Of a DNA stretch of 64,000 nucleotides, positions 33,344-42,843 are shown piece after piece. The DNA comes from Allobosea sp. (GTDB taxonomy: Bacteria > Pseudomonadota > Alphaproteobacteria > Rhizobiales > Beijerinckiaceae). The stretch covers positions 37,699-101,698 of the forward strand of contig NZ_JAFKFW010000020.1 of the NCBI RefSeq assembly GCF_017308015.1, written 5' to 3'. Below the pieces are notes generated by a model, which saw nothing but the letters and a program-made list of their open reading frames with translations, did no database searches and had not been told where the DNA came from. Each line of letters starts with the position of its first letter. Positions within the stretch are counted from its first letter, which is position 1. The position numbers were made by a program, and so were the translations under genes.

Positions 33344-35341
33344 TCAGGCCGTCTTCACGGCCTTCTTGCGGGCCAGATCCGGCGCCAGCGCCTCCTCGCC
33401 CAGCGCCTTGAGCGCGTCGTCGAGGGACATGACCGTCTGCGCCTGGCTGCCGAGACGGCGGACCGTCACGGTCCTCTCCTCGGCCTCGCGCTTGCCGACG
33501 GCGAGGATGACCGGAACCTTGGCCAGCGAGTGCTCGCGCACCTTGTACGAGATCTTCTCGTTGCGCAGGTCGGCGCGTGCCCTGAGGCCTGCCGCCATCA
33601 GAACCATCGTCACATCCTCGGCATAGGCATCCGCCTCCGAGGTGATCGGGCAGACGACGATCTGCTCAGGCGCCAGCCAGAGCGGGAAATGCCCGGCATG
33701 ATGCTCGATCAGGATGCCGGTGAAGCGCTCCAGCGAGCCGCAGATGGCGCGGTGGACCATGACCGGCTGCTTCTTCTCGCCATCGGCACCGATATAGAAG
33801 GCCCCGAACCGCTCCGGCAGGTTGAAGTCGACCTGCGTCGTGCCGCATTGCCAGTCGCGGCCGATCGCATCGCGCAGGACATACTCGAATTTCGGCCCGT
33901 AGAAGGCGCCCTCACCCGGGTTGATCTCGGTCTTGATCCGGTTGCCGGACTGCCTGGCGATCGTCTCCAGCACCTTGGTCATGACGTCCTCGGCATGGTC
34001 CCAGAGCGCGTCGGAGCCGACACGCTTCTCGGGCCGCGTCGAGAGCTTGATCACGAGGTCCTGGTCGAATCCGAAATCCTCGTAAACCGACAGGATCAGG
34101 TCGTTGATCTTCAGGCATTCGGCCGCGAGCTGCTCTTCCGTGCAGAAGATATGCGCGTCGTCCTGCGTGAAGCCGCGCACACGCATCAGCCCATGCAGCG
34201 CGCCCGAGGGCTCGTAGCGGTGGACATTGCCGAACTCGGCAAGCCGGATCGGCAGATCGCGATAGCTCTTCAGGCCGTGCTTGAAGATCTGGACATGGCC
34301 CGGGCAGTTCATCGGCTTCAGCGCGAAGACGCGATGGTCGCGCTCGGCATCGGCCGGGTTCTCGAAGGCCGCGGCCGATTTCACCGCGAACATGTTGTCC
34401 TGGTACCAGCCCCAGTGGCCCGAGGTCTCCCAGAGCGACTTGTCGAGGATCTGCGGCGCATTCACCTCCTCATAATCGGCGGCGAGGCGCCGGCGCATAT
34501 AGGCGATGATCTCCTGGAACAGGCGCCAGCCCTTGGAGTGCCAGAACACGACGCCCGGCCCCTCCTCCTGGAAATGGAACAGGTCCATCTCCCGGCCGAG
34601 CTTGCGGTGGTCGCGCTTCTCCGCTTCCTCGATCTGCTTGAGATAGGCGTCGAGCTCTTCCTGCTTGGCGAAGGCCGTTCCGTAGATACGGGTCAGCATC
34701 GCGTTGTTCGAGTCGCCGCGCCAATAGGCGCCGGCCGTCTTCATCAGCTTGAAGGCGTTGCCGACCTTGCCGACCGAAGTCATGTGCGGGCCGCGGCAGA
34801 GGTCGATCCAGTCGCCCTGTGCGTACATCTTCAGCGTCTGGTCGGCGGGGATCGCATCGACCAGCTCGACCTTGTAGGTCTCGCCCTTCCCGGCGAAGAA
34901 ATCCTTGGCCTTGTCGCGGCCCCAGATCTCCTTGGTGAAGGGTTTGTCGCGCGCGATGATCTCGCGCATCTTCTTCTCGATCGCCGGGAAATCCTCAGGC
35001 GTGAAAGGCTCGTTGCGGGCGAAATCGTAATAGAAGCCGTTCTCGATGACCGGGCCGATCGTCACCTGCGTGCCGGGAAAGAGTTCCTGCACGGCCTCGG
35101 CGAGGACGTGGGCGGTGTCGTGCCGGATCAGCTCCAGCGAACGCGGGTCTTCCCGGTTCAGGAGCTCGATCTTCGCGTCCGCGGTGATCGGGTCGGCGAG
35201 GTCGACGACGGTGCCGTCGAGCGCCATCGCGACGGTGCGCTTCAACAAGGAGGGAGAGATGCCCTTGGCGATCTCGACCCCGGTGATGCCGGAGGGAAAC
35301 TCGCGCTTGGCGCCGTCGGGAAATGTCAGGGAGATCGTCAT
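33344..35341 (-). CDS. thrS: threonine--tRNA ligase
   Basis: A 665-residue cytosolic enzyme charging tRNA-Thr. The N-terminal TGS domain is present ([17 protein letters not shown]). The editing/SAD region has [18 protein letters not shown]. The class II core shows zinc ligands in [21 protein letters not shown] and [14 protein letters not shown]. The C-terminal anticodon-binding domain includes [17 protein letters not shown]. Length fits the family. A matching tRNA-Thr lies elsewhere in the window. Stop is followed by a hairpin terminator. Confidence 0.98.
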   Translation of the reverse strand: MTISLTFPDGAKREFPSGITGVEIAKGISPSLLKRTVAMALDGTVVDLADPITADAKIELLNREDPRSLELIRHDTAHVLAEAVQELFPGTQVTIGPVIENGFYYDFARNEPFTPEDFPAIEKKMREIIARDKPFTKEIWGRDKAKDFFAGKGETYKVELVDAIPADQTLKMYAQGDWIDLCRGPHMTSVGKVGNAFKLMKTAGAYWRGDSNNAMLTRIYGTAFAKQEELDAYLKQIEEAEKRDHRKLGREMDLFHFQEEGPGVVFWHSKGWRLFQEIIAYMRRRLAADYEEVNAPQILDKSLWETSGHWGWYQDNMFAVKSAAAFENPADAERDHRVFALKPMNCPGHVQIFKHGLKSYRDLPIRLAEFGNVHRYEPSGALHGLMRVRGFTQDDAHIFCTEEQLAAECLKINDLILSVYEDFGFDQDLVIKLSTRPEKRVGSDALWDHAEDVMTKVLETIARQSGNRIKTEINPGEGAFYGPKFEYVLRDAIGRDWQCGTTQVDFNLPERFGAFYIGADGEKKQPVMVHRAICGSLERFTGILIEHHAGHFPLWLAPEQIVVCPITSEADAYAEDVTMVLMAAGLRARADLRNEKISYKVREHSLAKVPVILAVGKREAEERTVTVRRLGSQAQTVMSLDDALKALGEEALAPDLARKKAVKTA

Positions 35342-35392
35342 GGATCGCTATCCTGCTCACTCGGGGATACAAGCCCCGTAAGACTAGGCCGG

Positions 35393-35755
35393 CTACGAAT
35401 GTGGGGGTTGCGTTCCGCCGCCCGTGGCCGGTTCGGCGTCGGAATCGAAAGCCGCCGGCACGTTTGCCCCGCGCCAGCGGCCATAGGACCATGGCCTATA
35501 CCAGGATGCGTCCGGCGGCAATTCCTCGCAGACGATATCGATGCCGCTCGTGCCCCATGGATTGCAACGGCAGATTCGGGCGAAGCCGACCCAGCCGCCG
35601 CGCCAGAGCCCGTAGCGCAGGATCGCCTCGTCGGTATAGGCCGAGCAGCTCGGCCAGTGCCGGCAATGCCGCCCGACCAGCATGGACAGGCTCAGTTGAT
35701 AGCCGCGAATGGCGAGATGCGCGGCCCTTCGCGGAAAAAGCGCGACGTTTCGCAA
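35393..35755 (-). CDS. yidD: membrane protein insertion efficiency factor YidD
   Basis: A short protein (about 120 residues from the TTG at 35755) matching YidD: AIRGYQLSLSMLVGRHCRHW, then PSCSAYTDEAILRYG and ARICRCNPWGTSGIDIV. The conserved cysteines and the CNPWG motif are present. The family aids membrane protein insertion. The start is uncertain: no strong ribosome site is seen, and the long open frame beyond 35755 overlaps the next gene's promoter. A 40-residue C-terminal tail (after VCEELPPD) is longer than usual. Confidence 0.85.
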   Translation of the reverse strand: MRNVALFPRRAAHLAIRGYQLSLSMLVGRHCRHWPSCSAYTDEAILRYGLWRGGWVGFARICRCNPWGTSGIDIVCEELPPDASWYRPWSYGRWRGANVPAAFDSDAEPATGGGTQPPHS

Positions 35756-35856
35756 CAGCGAAAATCTTTGCTTAACAAAGAGACGCTGGAATAGATCGTC
35801 AGCTTCGTTTCGTTCAACCACAACCAGAACCGCTTCTCTTGCTCGATACCGGAAAC

Positions 35857-36618
35857 ATGATGCGCGCCGCTCGCTTTCGCCAAGCCCTCCTTCGCAAGGC
35901 TTCCGTTCGCACTGCCCTGCTCGGCGCCGGACTGGCTCTGGGCCTCGGCCTCGCCGCACCGGCCTCGGCCCAGCAGCGGCCTTACCTGCTCTGGCTCGAC
36001 GGCGCCAAGCTCGACATCGCCAAGATCATCGGTCTACCGCCGGCGCAGAACAGCCCCGAAGGCAAGGCCGAGTTCGAGCAGGTGCAGCACATCACGCTGA
36101 ACCGCACGCCCGAGCGCGAGCAGCAGGCGATCGCCGACCAGCGCCAGGCCCTGGTGAACTTCCTGAACGGCATGGACACCGGCTATGTCGACAACACCCA
36201 TCGCGAGGTAAGGCTGCTCTTCCGCGAGGCGCAGGTCGAGCTCGGTATTCTCCTGAAGAGCGTCAACCGTCTGACCAGCCGCCAGCGCCCCTTCCAGCTC
36301 TGGGCCAAGACCCGCGTCAAGCCCTGCCCCGGCGCACGGCCTATCGGTACCTCCTTCCCGTCCGGCCACGCGGCGACCGCAGCCCTCTATGCGGAGCTGC
36401 TGAAGGCGGCCATCCCCGAAATGTCGGACAAACTGGAGGAACGGGTGAAGAGCTATGATGAGAGCCGCCTGATCTGCGGCTTCCATTTCCCGAGCGACCT
36501 CGTCGCCGGTGACAAGGTCGGGCGCGCCGTCGCCAAGGCCCTGCTGGCGGATCAGGCCTTCAAGGCCCGCTTCGACGAAACCCTGCCGGAAATCCGCGTC
36601 GCCTTCGGAGTGAAGTGA
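35857..36618 (+). CDS. exported PAP2 / class A acid phosphatase-like protein
   Basis: A 253-residue protein with a signal sequence (ALLGAGLALGLGLAAPASA). The PAP2 signature is complete: ARPIGTSFPSGHAATAALY and SRLICGFHFPSDLVAG with the catalytic His pair and Arg residues. This order matches class A nonspecific acid phosphatases (PhoN-like) rather than membrane lipid phosphatases, and there are no further helices. It probably hydrolyses phosphate monoesters in the periplasm. Two adjacent ATGs (35857, 35860) follow GGAAAC. It is divergent from yidD. Confidence 0.9.
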   Translation: MMRAARFRQALLRKASVRTALLGAGLALGLGLAAPASAQQRPYLLWLDGAKLDIAKIIGLPPAQNSPEGKAEFEQVQHITLNRTPEREQQAIADQRQALVNFLNGMDTGYVDNTHREVRLLFREAQVELGILLKSVNRLTSRQRPFQLWAKTRVKPCPGARPIGTSFPSGHAATAALYAELLKAAIPEMSDKLEERVKSYDESRLICGFHFPSDLVAGDKVGRAVAKALLADQAFKARFDETLPEIRVAFGVK

Positions 36619-36625
36619 GTTTCCG

Positions 36626-37072
36626 CTAGGCCGCGGCCTCGCGCCGCTTTGCCTCGATCTGGTCGATCGCATCGACCACCGCGTCGAAGGTCAGCATGGT
36701 CGAGGCATGGCGCGCCTTGAAGTCGCGCACCGGCACGAGCACGGTGAGATCGGCCCATTTGCCGTCCGGCGGCGCGGCATTCTCCTTCAGGATGGCGCGG
36801 GCCTGCTCGCGCACGGCACGCAGTTCCGCCGCCGTCGAGCCGACGATATGGCGAGCCATGATCGAGGACGAGGCCTGCCCCAGTGCGCAAGCCTTCACCT
36901 CATGGCCGAAACCGGTGACGACATCGCCGTCCATGGTGACATCGACTGTCACGGTCGAGCCGCATAGCTTCGAATGCGCGCGCGCCGTCGCATCGGGCGA
37001 AGGCAGGCGTTGCAGCAGGGGGATGTTGGCGGCGAGCGACAGGATGCGCTTGTTGTAGACGTCGTCCAGCAT
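36626..37072 (-). CDS. NifU/IscU-like iron-sulfur scaffold family protein
   Basis: A 148-residue protein of the NifU N-terminal/IscU fold, starting MLDDVYNKRILSLAANIP. Cysteines lie in SKLCGSTVTVDV and VKACALGQASSS. The third ligand position, normally Cys in an IscU-like KC-T/S motif, reads KARHASTMLTFDAV, with His and Ser instead. I recall alphaproteobacterial homologues that share this change. It may therefore be a divergent scaffold or a carrier with a different ligand set. Start ATG 37072 follows GAGAGAA. It is divergent from folE. Confidence 0.82.
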   Translation of the reverse strand: MLDDVYNKRILSLAANIPLLQRLPSPDATARAHSKLCGSTVTVDVTMDGDVVTGFGHEVKACALGQASSSIMARHIVGSTAAELRAVREQARAILKENAAPPDGKWADLTVLVPVRDFKARHASTMLTFDAVVDAIDQIEAKRREAAA

Positions 37073-37257
37073 GGCCAGTTCTCTCACCGGTCTGGAATGA
37101 CCGGCATGCAGACCCAATATAGGGTTGATCGCCACAAAACGGGAGGGCATGGGAACCTCTTCCGCCGCGAGGCATCGAACTTGTCGCACCGGCCTCGCTG
37201 CCGCAGCCCTGGAACGGCGGCTTGCGAGGCCTTCATCGTCCCAACGGGAGGCACCAC

Positions 37258-37902
37258 ATGATCCCTGTGGTTAAGTCCTTGTCCGTCGAGGGGGCCATCG
37301 GCCCCTCCGCTGACAAGTTTCTGGTCCGCAAGCCGACGCAGGAAGAGGCCGAGGCCGCCGTCCGCACGCTTCTGCTCTGGGCGGGCGACGATCCGTCGCG
37401 CGAAGGGCTCGCCGACACGCCGCGGCGCGTCGCCAAGGCCTACCGGGAATTCTACAAGGGCTATGCCGAAGATCCGCACCATATCCTCGACCGCGTCTTC
37501 GAGGAGGTCGAAGGCTATCGCGACATGGTCCTCGTCCGCGACATCCCGTTCTATTCGCATTGCGAGCACCATATGGTGCCCTTCGTCGGCAAGGCGCATA
37601 TCGGCTACTACCCGTCGAAGGGCGTGGTCGGCCTGTCGAAGCTCGCCCGCATCGTCGACGTCTATGCCCGCCGTCTGCAGACACAGGAAACGATGACCGC
37701 CCAGATCGCCGACGTGATTGAGGAGGTCCTGGAGCCACGCGGCGTCGCCATCCTCGTCGAGGCCGAGCATATGTGCATGTCGATGCGCGGAGTCCATAAG
37801 CAGGGTTCCTCGACGATGACCACGCAATATCGCGGCGTCTTCCGCGACGATCCGGCCGAGCAGGTCCGCTTCTTCACGATGGTGAAGTCGCCGGGGCTCT
37901 AG
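37258..37902 (+). CDS. folE: GTP cyclohydrolase I
   Basis: A 214-residue enzyme making dihydroneopterin triphosphate from GTP, the first step of folate synthesis. [14 protein letters not shown], the zinc-binding [19 protein letters not shown] (Cys and His), [14 protein letters not shown] and [20 protein letters not shown] (catalytic His) are all present. GGGAGG lies eight bases before the ATG at 37258. hisI follows after 68 bp on the same strand. Confidence 0.97.
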   Translation: MIPVVKSLSVEGAIGPSADKFLVRKPTQEEAEAAVRTLLLWAGDDPSREGLADTPRRVAKAYREFYKGYAEDPHHILDRVFEEVEGYRDMVLVRDIPFYSHCEHHMVPFVGKAHIGYYPSKGVVGLSKLARIVDVYARRLQTQETMTAQIADVIEEVLEPRGVAILVEAEHMCMSMRGVHKQGSSTMTTQYRGVFRDDPAEQVRFFTMVKSPGL

Positions 37903-37970
37903 CAGCTCCGATTGGCCGCGCCCCCGTCGTTCCCATACAAGGCGCATGACCGCCTCTCCTCGGAGCCGAG

Positions 37971-38378
37971 ATGAGTCTCTTCCCCACTGCGTCCGACAAG
38001 CACGCCCTCGAGGAGGGCACGACGCTGAGCCCTCGCTTCGACGCGAACGGCCTCGTCACGGTGGTTGCGACCGAGGCCGATACCGGTGCCGTGCTGATGG
38101 TCGCGCATATGAATGCCGAAGCGCTGCAGCGCTCGGTCGAGACCGGCGAGGCCTGGTACTGGTCGCGCTCCCGCCAGGAGCTCTGGCACAAGGGCGCGAC
38201 CTCCGGGCAGATCCAGACCATCGTCGAGATGCGGGTCGACTGCGATCAGGACGCGCTCTGGATCAAGGTGAAGGTCGGCGGCGACGGCGGCTGCTGCCAT
38301 ACCGGGCGCTGCTCCTGCTTTTATCGGGTCCTGCCGCTGCGTGGCGAGGCGGACAGGTCGTTGATCGTCTGCGACTGA
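37971..38378 (+). CDS. hisI: phosphoribosyl-AMP cyclohydrolase
   Basis: A 135-residue enzyme of histidine biosynthesis. [19 protein letters not shown], the metal ligands of [13 protein letters not shown], and [14 protein letters not shown] are family signatures. It is the single-domain (HisI only) form common in alphaproteobacteria. It follows folE by 68 bp and may share its transcript, an arrangement also seen elsewhere in the order. Confidence 0.97.
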   Translation: MSLFPTASDKHALEEGTTLSPRFDANGLVTVVATEADTGAVLMVAHMNAEALQRSVETGEAWYWSRSRQELWHKGATSGQIQTIVEMRVDCDQDALWIKVKVGGDGGCCHTGRCSCFYRVLPLRGEADRSLIVCD

Positions 38379-38522
38379 CAGGGCTGACCCCGGCGCGCAG
38401 CGGCGATGCCGCCGACGTGCCTTCACGGTTTCGTCAAATACGAGCGATAATCGCCGGAGGCCGCCGTTCATCTTTCGCTCATCGGCTTTTGAGACCCTCT
38501 CATTCCACGGAGGGACGAGCCC

Positions 38523-39557
38523 ATGCGGTGGGATGGTGTCGCGCGGCGAGCCTTTGGTCTCGGCGGAGGTGGTGCCGCAATGAACGATATGCGCCCGGTC
38601 GACAGGCAGCCGGCACTGATCAGGCCGAAGATCGGCCTCGCGCTCGGCGGCGGCGCGGCGCGCGGGTGGGCCCATATCGGCGCACTCGAAGTGCTGATCG
38701 AGGCAGGCTTTGCCCCCGATGTCATTGCCGGAACGTCGATCGGCGCCGTCGTCGGCGGCTGCCTCGCCGCCGGAAAATTGCCCGAGCTCACCGAATTCGC
38801 CACCAGCATGACCAAACGCCGCATCGTCGGCCTGATGGATTTCCATATCGGGGGTGCCGGGTTGATAGCCGGCGGCCGCCTGAAGCGGCTGCTCGAACAG
38901 CATCTGAACGGCATCCGGATCGAGGATCTCGATCGCCGTTTCGTCGCCGTCGCGACCGAACTCGGATTCGGCCACGAAATCTGGCTGACCCATGGCCCGC
39001 TGGTCGAGGCGCTGACCGCGTCCTACGCCCTGCCCGGCATATTCGATCCGGTGAAGCTCGGCGGACGCTGGCTGATGGACGGCGCGCTGGTCAATCCGGT
39101 TCCCGTCACGGCGGCGCGGGCGCTCGGGGCCGATGTCGTCATCTGCGTCAACCTCAACAGCGATCTCACCGGCCGCGGCACCACCATCCAGGACCAGAGC
39201 TCCGACCCCGATCCGCTCGTCCCGGAGTTGCGCATCCAGCCCGAGCCACGCTGGTATGATGGAATCAGCGGCGCCGCCAAGCGTGTCCGCAACATCGTCG
39301 GTCGTCCGACGGAGAACCGCCCGGGCCTTGCCGGCGTGATGATCGACGCATTCAACATCACGCAGGACCGCATCTCGCGCTCGAGGCTGGCGGGCGACCC
39401 GCCCGACGTGATGATCGGTCCGAAGCTCGGCCGCATCGGCCTGTTCGATTTCCACCGTGCCGGCGAGACGATCGAACTCGGGCGGCAGGCGGCACAGCGG
39501 TCGCTCGAAGACATCGCCGCTCTCGTTGCCGCCAATCATATCGCGCCGGAAAGCTGA
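38523..39557 (+). CDS. patatin-like phospholipase (RssA-type)
   Basis: A 344-residue protein of the patatin family. The oxyanion hole GLALGGGAARGWAHIGAL, nucleophile GTSIGAVVGG and catalytic Asp in WLMDGALVNPVPV are all present, so it should be an active serine lipase or esterase. No signal peptide or membrane helix. ATG at 38523 follows GGAGGG; ATG 38580 follows GGAGGT and would drop 19 Gly/Arg-rich residues, which is equally plausible. Confidence 0.9.
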   Translation: MRWDGVARRAFGLGGGGAAMNDMRPVDRQPALIRPKIGLALGGGAARGWAHIGALEVLIEAGFAPDVIAGTSIGAVVGGCLAAGKLPELTEFATSMTKRRIVGLMDFHIGGAGLIAGGRLKRLLEQHLNGIRIEDLDRRFVAVATELGFGHEIWLTHGPLVEALTASYALPGIFDPVKLGGRWLMDGALVNPVPVTAARALGADVVICVNLNSDLTGRGTTIQDQSSDPDPLVPELRIQPEPRWYDGISGAAKRVRNIVGRPTENRPGLAGVMIDAFNITQDRISRSRLAGDPPDVMIGPKLGRIGLFDFHRAGETIELGRQAAQRSLEDIAALVAANHIAPES

Positions 39558-39605
39558 CGCCCTGCGGCAAGGCGGAAGCGGGCTCGCCCCAGCGCAGAAG
39601 CGCGG

Positions 39606-39711
39606 TCATCCCCGGCCGGGGCCGGGTCCCATGCACGAGCCCTGCCGATCGACGTTCAGGCGCGCATCCCGGATCTTCGCTTCGCGGCGTCCGGGATGCC
39701 CTGCGTTTCGG
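39606..39711. repeat. palindromic repeat (type C)
   Basis: GGTCATCCCCGG on the left and CCGGGATGCC on the right, around a core containing ATCCCGGATCTTCGCTTCGC then GGCGTCCGGGAT. The core blocks resemble the element at 48354-48458 (GCAGCGAAGCGGAGATCCGG) in the opposite orientation. Confidence 0.55.
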
Positions 39712-39731
39712 TCAGGATGCGGCGCTCTCCG

Positions 39732-40163
39732 TCACGCCATCGCGATGTAGTCGCGCATCGCCTGGCTCTCGGCCTCGATCGCGGCGACCCGATGCTTCAC
39801 GACGTCGCCGATCGAGACGATTCCGGTGACCCGTCCGTTCTCGACGACGGGAACATGGCGGAAACGGCCGGTCGTCATGATTTCCATCAACTCGTCGACG
39901 CTGGTCTGGGGCCTGCAGGTCACGACCTTCGAGGTCATCGAGCGCGAGACCGCACTCTCCAGCGCGCCAGCTCCCAGCTCGCCGAGTGCCCGGATGATGT
40001 CGCGCTCGGACAGGATGCCCACCAGCGCTCCGTCCGCGCCCATCACCGCGACGGCGCCGATGCGTTTTTCGCTGAGGGTCCGGATCGCCTCGGTCAGCGT
40101 GCGATGCGGCTGCACCGAGACCACATCGTGCCCCTTGCCGCTCAGCAACTGCTCGACATTCAT
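39732..40163 (-). CDS. CBS domain protein
   Basis: A 143-residue cytosolic protein with two CBS motifs. The first is VQPHRTLTEAIRTLSEKRIG with GILSERDIIRAL, and the second is CRPQTSVDELMEIMTTGRFR with GIVSIGDVVKHRV. Such stand-alone pairs bind adenosine nucleotides. GAGGAGGGA precedes the ATG. Partner unknown. Confidence 0.95.
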   Translation of the reverse strand: MNVEQLLSGKGHDVVSVQPHRTLTEAIRTLSEKRIGAVAVMGADGALVGILSERDIIRALGELGAGALESAVSRSMTSKVVTCRPQTSVDELMEIMTTGRFRHVPVVENGRVTGIVSIGDVVKHRVAAIEAESQAMRDYIAMA

Positions 40164-40361
40164 GGACAGTCCCTCCTCGCAGGCGCGCCGTCGCCGGCGC
40201 GCGGTTTCGCTGGAACTCCGCGAGGGTCGGCAAAACTCTTCATGCCGGGCCGGCTCGGGAAGTGCTTCGCAATGAAGCGAGTGTGAGCGAAGACCTTGGC
40301 ACAGGCAAGGTTTCAGAAGCGATTCTGGAGAGCCCGCGGGCGCCCGCGCGACACCCGCCGT

Positions 40362-41174
40362 TCAGCGCGCCTGGCGGCCCCGATCCAACAGGGGGAACAG
40401 CAGGAGTCCAACGACGAACCCCCCGATATGGGCCTCCCAGGCGATACTGGTCTCCTCGCCGAAGATCGGGACCAGCCCGGCACCGAACAGGATGTTCGTC
40501 ACGAACCAGATCGCGATGAACAGTAGCGCGCGCGAATTGCGCCAGAGCTGCCCGAGCGGCTCGGCCGGAATCGCGCGCACGACCGCATCGTCGCCCAGCT
40601 CTCCGAAGCGCAGACCCGGCGCGAAGACGAAGCGGATCGCTGCCGCGGTCGCCCCCGAGATGCCGGCAGATGCACCGACGAGCGGCAGCACGTCGAGATC
40701 CCGCGACCACCAGTGCAGCAGCGCGCCGCCGATCGTTGCCAGCGCCATGAGGTTGAGAAAGCGCCCCGACCCGAGCCTCCGGGCGACGGGGCTGCCGAAA
40801 GCCGCGAGCCATACCGCGTTGGAGACGAGATGCAGCCAGGAGCCGTGCAGGAAGCCGTAGGTCAGGACGGTCCAGAGCCGCACCCCGCCATCGGCCAGCA
40901 GCAGCCTGACGAGCTGGAGCCGCTCGGCCACGTCCTGCCCTGCGGTGACTTGCGCCATCGCACCGACGACATCGTCGATCCGCCCCGGCGTTAGCCAGAG
41001 CGTCAGGCGCGCCGGCACGAAGGCGAGCCAGGACATCAGCACGTAATCGTCATAGTCCGACAGCAGCGAGCGGCCGGCCTGGATCAGGGTCAGGGCCGCC
41101 AGCAGCCAGACGACGGCGGAAGGCAGGTTGAAGACGGGTTCGCGCCGCGGCAGGGAAGGATCGTGGGAAGCCAT
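40362..41174 (-). CDS. rhomboid family intramembrane serine protease
   Basis: A 270-residue membrane protein with about six hydrophobic helices. FLHGSWLHLVSNAVWLAAFG gives the HxxxN element, VGASAGISGA the catalytic Ser, and AWEAHIGGFVVGLLLF the catalytic His, so the dyad is complete. Substrates are unknown. The start ATG 41174 begins a short cytosolic tail. It is divergent from the PAS gene across 408 bp. Confidence 0.92.
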   Translation of the reverse strand: MASHDPSLPRREPVFNLPSAVVWLLAALTLIQAGRSLLSDYDDYVLMSWLAFVPARLTLWLTPGRIDDVVGAMAQVTAGQDVAERLQLVRLLLADGGVRLWTVLTYGFLHGSWLHLVSNAVWLAAFGSPVARRLGSGRFLNLMALATIGGALLHWWSRDLDVLPLVGASAGISGATAAAIRFVFAPGLRFGELGDDAVVRAIPAEPLGQLWRNSRALLFIAIWFVTNILFGAGLVPIFGEETSIAWEAHIGGFVVGLLLFPLLDRGRQAR

Positions 41175-41582
41175 GCGGCCGACACACTTGCCGAAGCACC
41201 GTCACGGCGCAAGCACCAGGCCACCGCGACTCAACGAAAAAGGGGAGCAGCTCGCGCCGTCCCCTTTTTCGCCGGCTGTGAGGCCGCCCGGTCGTGCCGG
41301 GCGGCTGGCTCACGCCCCCCTCCACCTCTGGCTGGCATGCTGCCCGCATCCGCAATTTCCGGAGCAATTCATGCGCATTTTAACGATCATCCACAATCGC
41401 AAGACTTGATTAACCCTAACGCCCCTGCCGCCTCCCCCGACTCAGGCGACGGTGGCAAGACGGCACGGCGAATGCGTCAGCGGTCTTCCAGGAGATTGAT
41501 TCGTCCTCCTTTCGAACGGTTTCGCGTCGTCTTCGGACGCCGGCCCGCTCCAGGGAGAGACAGAGGCGAATATGGGCACAGG
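41175..41582. other. 408-bp gap with two strong hairpins and a short ORF
   Basis: A perfect 10-bp inverted repeat (AAAAAGGGGA 41237-41246, TCCCCTTTTT 41260-41269) and a perfect 9-bp hairpin (GCCGCCCGG 41283-41291, CCGGGCGGC 41297-41305) stand between the rhomboid and PAS genes. A 12-codon ORF (41371-41409, MRILTIIHNRKT) has GGAG upstream. The first hairpin with flanking A and T runs could terminate transcription in either direction. No protein-coding gene is supported beyond that short ORF. Confidence 0.55.
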
Positions 41583-42152
41583 ATGAAGAACGCGAGCACA
41601 CGTCTGGTTTTCGAATATTGGGACGGGCTGCGCGGCGAGCGGGCCGCGCCGGAGCGCGGCGAGATCGAGCCCGGCGCCCTGCGGCATGCCCTCGCCGATA
41701 CCTTCGTTCTGGAGAACGAGCCGATCGGCCCGGTCTTCCGGCTCGCTGGGACGCGGCTCTGCGCCCTGATCGGCCAAGAGCTGCGCGGCCGTGCCTTTAC
41801 GGCGCTCTGGGCCGATGTGGAGGCCCAGGCCGATATGCGCCGCCTCGTCCAGACCGTGATGGATGAGAGCGCCGGCGCCGTCGCCGGCCTCTCCGGCAAG
41901 TCGATGACCGGCACACCGATCTATCTCGAGCTGCTGCTGCTGCCGCTGCGCTACCGGGGGCGCACCCATGCCCGCGTGCTCGGCGCGCTCTCCCCTGCCC
42001 TGTCGCCGGACTGGCTCGGCCTCGACACCATCGAATCGATGCGAATGATCTCGCTCAGGATGCTCTGGCCCGCGGCAGCCGCACGCCCACCCGTCGCTCC
42101 CCGCCGTGCCGCACCACCCCGTCTCGTGGTACTACCGGGCGGGCGGGCATGA
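41583..42152 (+). CDS. PAS_5 domain protein
   Basis: A 189-residue protein matching the alphaproteobacterial PAS_5 family. RLVFEYWDGLRGERAAPERG, EIEPGALRHALADTFVLE, FRLAGTRLCALIGQELRGRA and YLELLLLPLRYRGRTHARVLG are characteristic. No output domain is visible, so it is probably a ligand-binding or regulatory module for another protein. ATG at 41583 is the only good start near the family N-terminus; the site upstream is weak. The tandem PilZ gene follows by 61 bp. Confidence 0.85.
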   Translation: MKNASTRLVFEYWDGLRGERAAPERGEIEPGALRHALADTFVLENEPIGPVFRLAGTRLCALIGQELRGRAFTALWADVEAQADMRRLVQTVMDESAGAVAGLSGKSMTGTPIYLELLLLPLRYRGRTHARVLGALSPALSPDWLGLDTIESMRMISLRMLWPAAAARPPVAPRRAAPPRLVVLPGGRA

Positions 42153-42213
42153 TCGGAACGATACGTTAACCGACACCCGCCTAGGATCGCTGGGGAATCT
42201 AGGTCGGGTATTG

Positions 42214-42828
42214 ATGCTGAACGCCCTTAAAACGCCCCGTACGGCTGCCTACCCTGCTGAGCGCAGGCGGCATTTCCGTATGAAAGTGGTGTTGTTGGGC
42301 CGCTACATGCTGCCGAACCGCATGGAATACCCCTGCCAGACGATCGATATCTCGCCCGGCGGCGTCCATCTTGCGGCGCCGGCCAAGGCCAAGCCCGGCG
42401 AGCGCGTCATCGTCTATCTCGAACATCTCGGCCGCATCGAGGGCGCCTGCGTGCGCACCACGGCCGAAGGCTTCGCGATGACCATCACCGCGACCAGCCG
42501 CAAGCGCGAGAAATTCACGGCGCAACTGACCTGGCTCGCCAATCGCGAGGAGCTTGGCCTGCCCGAGGATCGCCGCCACGAGCGCATCGTGCCGCGCAAT
42601 CCGCGTTCGGTGCTCGTGATGGAGGACGGTGCGGAGCACATCGTCCGCGTCATCGACATCTCGCTCTCGGGCGCGGCGTTCTCCAGCGAGCTCGACCTGC
42701 CGATCAACACGCCGGTTCGGCTCGGCACCACGCCGGCCCGCGTCGTACGCCGCTTCGACGGTGGCTACGCCGCCGAGTTCCGCTTCCCGCTCTCGGCCGA
42801 CCTGCTCGACGAGAACCTGGAACTCTGA
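42214..42828 (+). CDS. tandem PilZ domain protein, c-di-GMP binding
   Basis: A 204-residue protein. Two PilZ domains are visible: ERRRHFRMKV with TIDISPGGVHL (RxxxR and DxSxxG) in the first half, and DRRHERIVPRN with VIDISLSGAAF in the second. Both domains keep the c-di-GMP binding motifs, suggesting two ligand sites. No membrane or enzyme domain is present. The ATG at 42214 is used; the longer frame overlaps the PAS gene. It follows that gene and may be co-transcribed. Confidence 0.9.
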   Translation: MLNALKTPRTAAYPAERRRHFRMKVVLLGRYMLPNRMEYPCQTIDISPGGVHLAAPAKAKPGERVIVYLEHLGRIEGACVRTTAEGFAMTITATSRKREKFTAQLTWLANREELGLPEDRRHERIVPRNPRSVLVMEDGAEHIVRVIDISLSGAAFSSELDLPINTPVRLGTTPARVVRRFDGGYAAEFRFPLSADLLDENLEL

Positions 42829-42843
42829 AGCAACCTCTGGCTT

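Noticed and set aside
33530-35794. A 754-codon open frame on the + strand
   Set aside because: It is antisense to thrS, has no domain-like sequence, and is an artefact of high GC content.
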